Below the pieces are notes generated by a model. It was not told where the DNA came from and searched no databases. It saw only the letters and a list, made by a program, of their open reading frames with translations. Below, in pieces: positions 4,701 to 5,824 of a stretch of DNA of 5,824 nt (position 1 is the stretch's first letter; each line of letters begins with the position of its first letter). The position numbers and the translations under genes were made by a program. This DNA comes from Candidatus Methanodesulfokora sp. GTDB taxonomy: Archaea > Korarchaeota > Korarchaeia > Korarchaeales > Korarchaeaceae. Location of the stretch: contig JAGDWR010000029.1 in assembly GCA_023269865.1 (NCBI GenBank), forward strand, positions 8,713-14,536, read 5' to 3'.

Positions 4701-5824
4701 ATGGGTGGCTATATGGGGAGAATTCTCAGAGTGGATCTAAGCAGTGGAAAGATAGTGGATGTGGAGACCTCAAAGGACCTGATCTCAAAATACATAGGAG
4801 GTCTTGGCTTTGTCGTTAGGATACTCTGGGATGAAATAGATGAGAGGACGGATCCCTTGGGACCTGAAAATAGACTGGTCATAGCAACTGGTCCTCTCAC
4901 TGGAACAATGTTTCCAGCAGCTGGCAGATATCAAATGGGAGCGAAATCTCCTCTGACTGGAGTTTGGGGCCAGTCGAACTCGGGTGGTTTCTTCGGCCCT
5001 GAGCTGAAGTTCTCAGGATATGATGCAATAATTATACAGGGAAGGTCTGAAAGACCAGTTTATTTGTGCATATACGATGGAAAACCGGAGATAAAGAAAG
5101 CAGATCATCTATGGGGAAAAAACACATATGAGACTGCTGATATGATAAGAGAGGAATTAGATGACAGAGAGGTGAAAATAGCTGCAATAGGACAAGCAGG
5201 TGAGAACCTAGTTAGATATGCAGCTGTGATAAACGACTACGGCAATGCGGCTGGAAGGACAGGAATGGGGGCAGTCATGGGATCTAAGAAGCTGAAGGCA
5301 ATAGCTGTCAGAGGATTTAACTCAGTGAACGTGGCCGATCCAGAGAAATTTGAGAGAGTCCTTGAGAAAGCATACGATCTAGTGCTGAACAAGTGGGGAA
5401 AGGCATACAGGGAATCTCTCACGACATATGGAACTCCAAATCTAGTTGATGCGATAAACGACATGGGAAGAATGCCTGTGAAGAACCACTGGACTGGATA
5501 CTGGGATAAAGCAGAGAAGATCGGTGGATACACGATAAGAAGGTTGTATAGAGTGAAGCAGGGGAGCTGTTTTGGCTGTCTAGCTCAGTGCAAGTACTTC
5601 GTCAAGACAAAGCAGGAGGGCTTATCAGGTTTATTCAAGGGACCTGAGTATGAGGCCATAGTATCTCTTGGCTCCTGTCTCCTGATAGACAATTTTGATG
5701 CAGTGGCTTATGCCAATAACCTAGCTGATCTGTACGGGATGGACTCCATAAGCCTTGGCATGACAATAGCATGGGCAATGGAGTGCTATGAAAAGGGGAT
5801 AATAACAAAGGAGGATGCAGGAGT
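4701..5824 (+). CDS. Tungsten-containing aldehyde:ferredoxin oxidoreductase, N-terminal part (3' end outside window)
   Basis: AOR-family enzymes oxidise aldehydes to carboxylic acids at a tungsten bis-pterin centre and pass electrons through one [4Fe-4S] cluster to ferredoxin. The 374 visible residues are about 60 percent of a typical 600-650-residue enzyme, and the frame is open to the window edge. Landmarks are the N-terminal MGRILRVDLSSG, the pterin-binding region PAAGRYQMGAKSPLTG followed by NSGGFFGPELKFSGYDAI, AGRTGMGAVMGSKKLKAIAVRG in two parts around Met185, and CFGCLAQC with Cys290, Cys293 and Cys297, the first three cluster ligands; the fourth should lie beyond the edge. Tandem ATGs at 4698 and 4701 could both start it; 4701 aligns better with the family (M-x-G-x-x-G-R) and has better ribosome-site spacing. 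The adjacent four-cluster ferredoxin suggests an AorAB/WorLS-like complex. Substrate is unknown, and the AOR/WOR subfamily cannot be assigned from this part. Confidence 0.94.
   Translation, partial: MGGYMGRILRVDLSSGKIVDVETSKDLISKYIGGLGFVVRILWDEIDERTDPLGPENRLVIATGPLTGTMFPAAGRYQMGAKSPLTGVWGQSNSGGFFGPELKFSGYDAIIIQGRSERPVYLCIYDGKPEIKKADHLWGKNTYETADMIREELDDREVKIAAIGQAGENLVRYAAVINDYGNAAGRTGMGAVMGSKKLKAIAVRGFNSVNVADPEKFERVLEKAYDLVLNKWGKAYRESLTTYGTPNLVDAINDMGRMPVKNHWTGYWDKAEKIGGYTIRRLYRVKQGSCFGCLAQCKYFVKTKQEGLSGLFKGPEYEAIVSLGSCLLIDNFDAVAYANNLADLYGMDSISLGMTIAWAMECYEKGIITKEDAG

Noticed and set aside
5237..5533. 98-residue antisense frame inside the AOR gene
   Set aside because: The + strand frame here carries conserved AOR motifs; the antisense frame shows none.
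1..5824. CRISPR arrays, tRNA or rRNA genes, insertion sequences, toxin-antitoxin or defence genes
   Set aside because: Nearly all bases are taken by recognised metabolic genes; the two gaps are 58 and 64 bases and contain no repeats, cloverleaf or transposase remnants.

Overview
The window reads as chromosomal DNA from an anaerobic, probably thermophilic archaeon. Support for an archaeon: compact genes with overlapping stop and start codons, A-rich/TATA-like elements instead of -35/-10 boxes, oligo-T stretches without hairpins at gene ends, Shine-Dalgarno sites of the GGAGG/GGTG type, heavy use of AGA/AGG arginine and ATA isoleucine codons, a purine-rich coding strand, and a tungsten aldehyde oxidoreductase next to a dissimilatory sulfite reductase. 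A lineage of the TACK group (Thermoproteota or Korarchaeota) is my best guess, but the sequence alone does not settle it. All genes are on the + strand.

Layout. (1) Positions 1-779 hold the C-terminal two thirds of dsrB, the beta subunit of dissimilatory sulfite reductase; dsrA presumably lies just off the left edge. (2) A 58-base gap holds an oligo-T terminator, a candidate promoter and a strong ribosome binding site. (3) Positions 838-4137 hold a tight four-gene operon, hemB-hemC-cobA-hemD, whose consecutive reading frames overlap by 1-4 bases. (4) A 64-base gap holds a T6 terminator and a second promoter. (5) Positions 4202-5824 hold a second transcription unit: a 16-cysteine poly-[4Fe-4S] ferredoxin subunit followed at once by the N-terminal part of a tungsten aldehyde:ferredoxin oxidoreductase (AOR) that runs off the right edge.

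How the genes fit together. HemB, HemC and HemD turn 5-aminolevulinate into uroporphyrinogen III, and CobA (SUMT) methylates that to precorrin-2. Precorrin-2 is the precursor of siroheme, the cofactor in the DsrAB active site, and also of cobalamin and of heme made by the siroheme-dependent route. The adjacency of dsrB therefore looks like cofactor supply placed beside the cofactor-using enzyme. The last steps (precorrin-2 dehydrogenase and ferrochelatase) and the first steps (hemA, hemL) are not in the window. The ferredoxin/AOR pair would oxidise an aldehyde to an acid and pass electrons into a chain of iron-sulfur clusters. Whether those electrons reach sulfite reduction is speculation.
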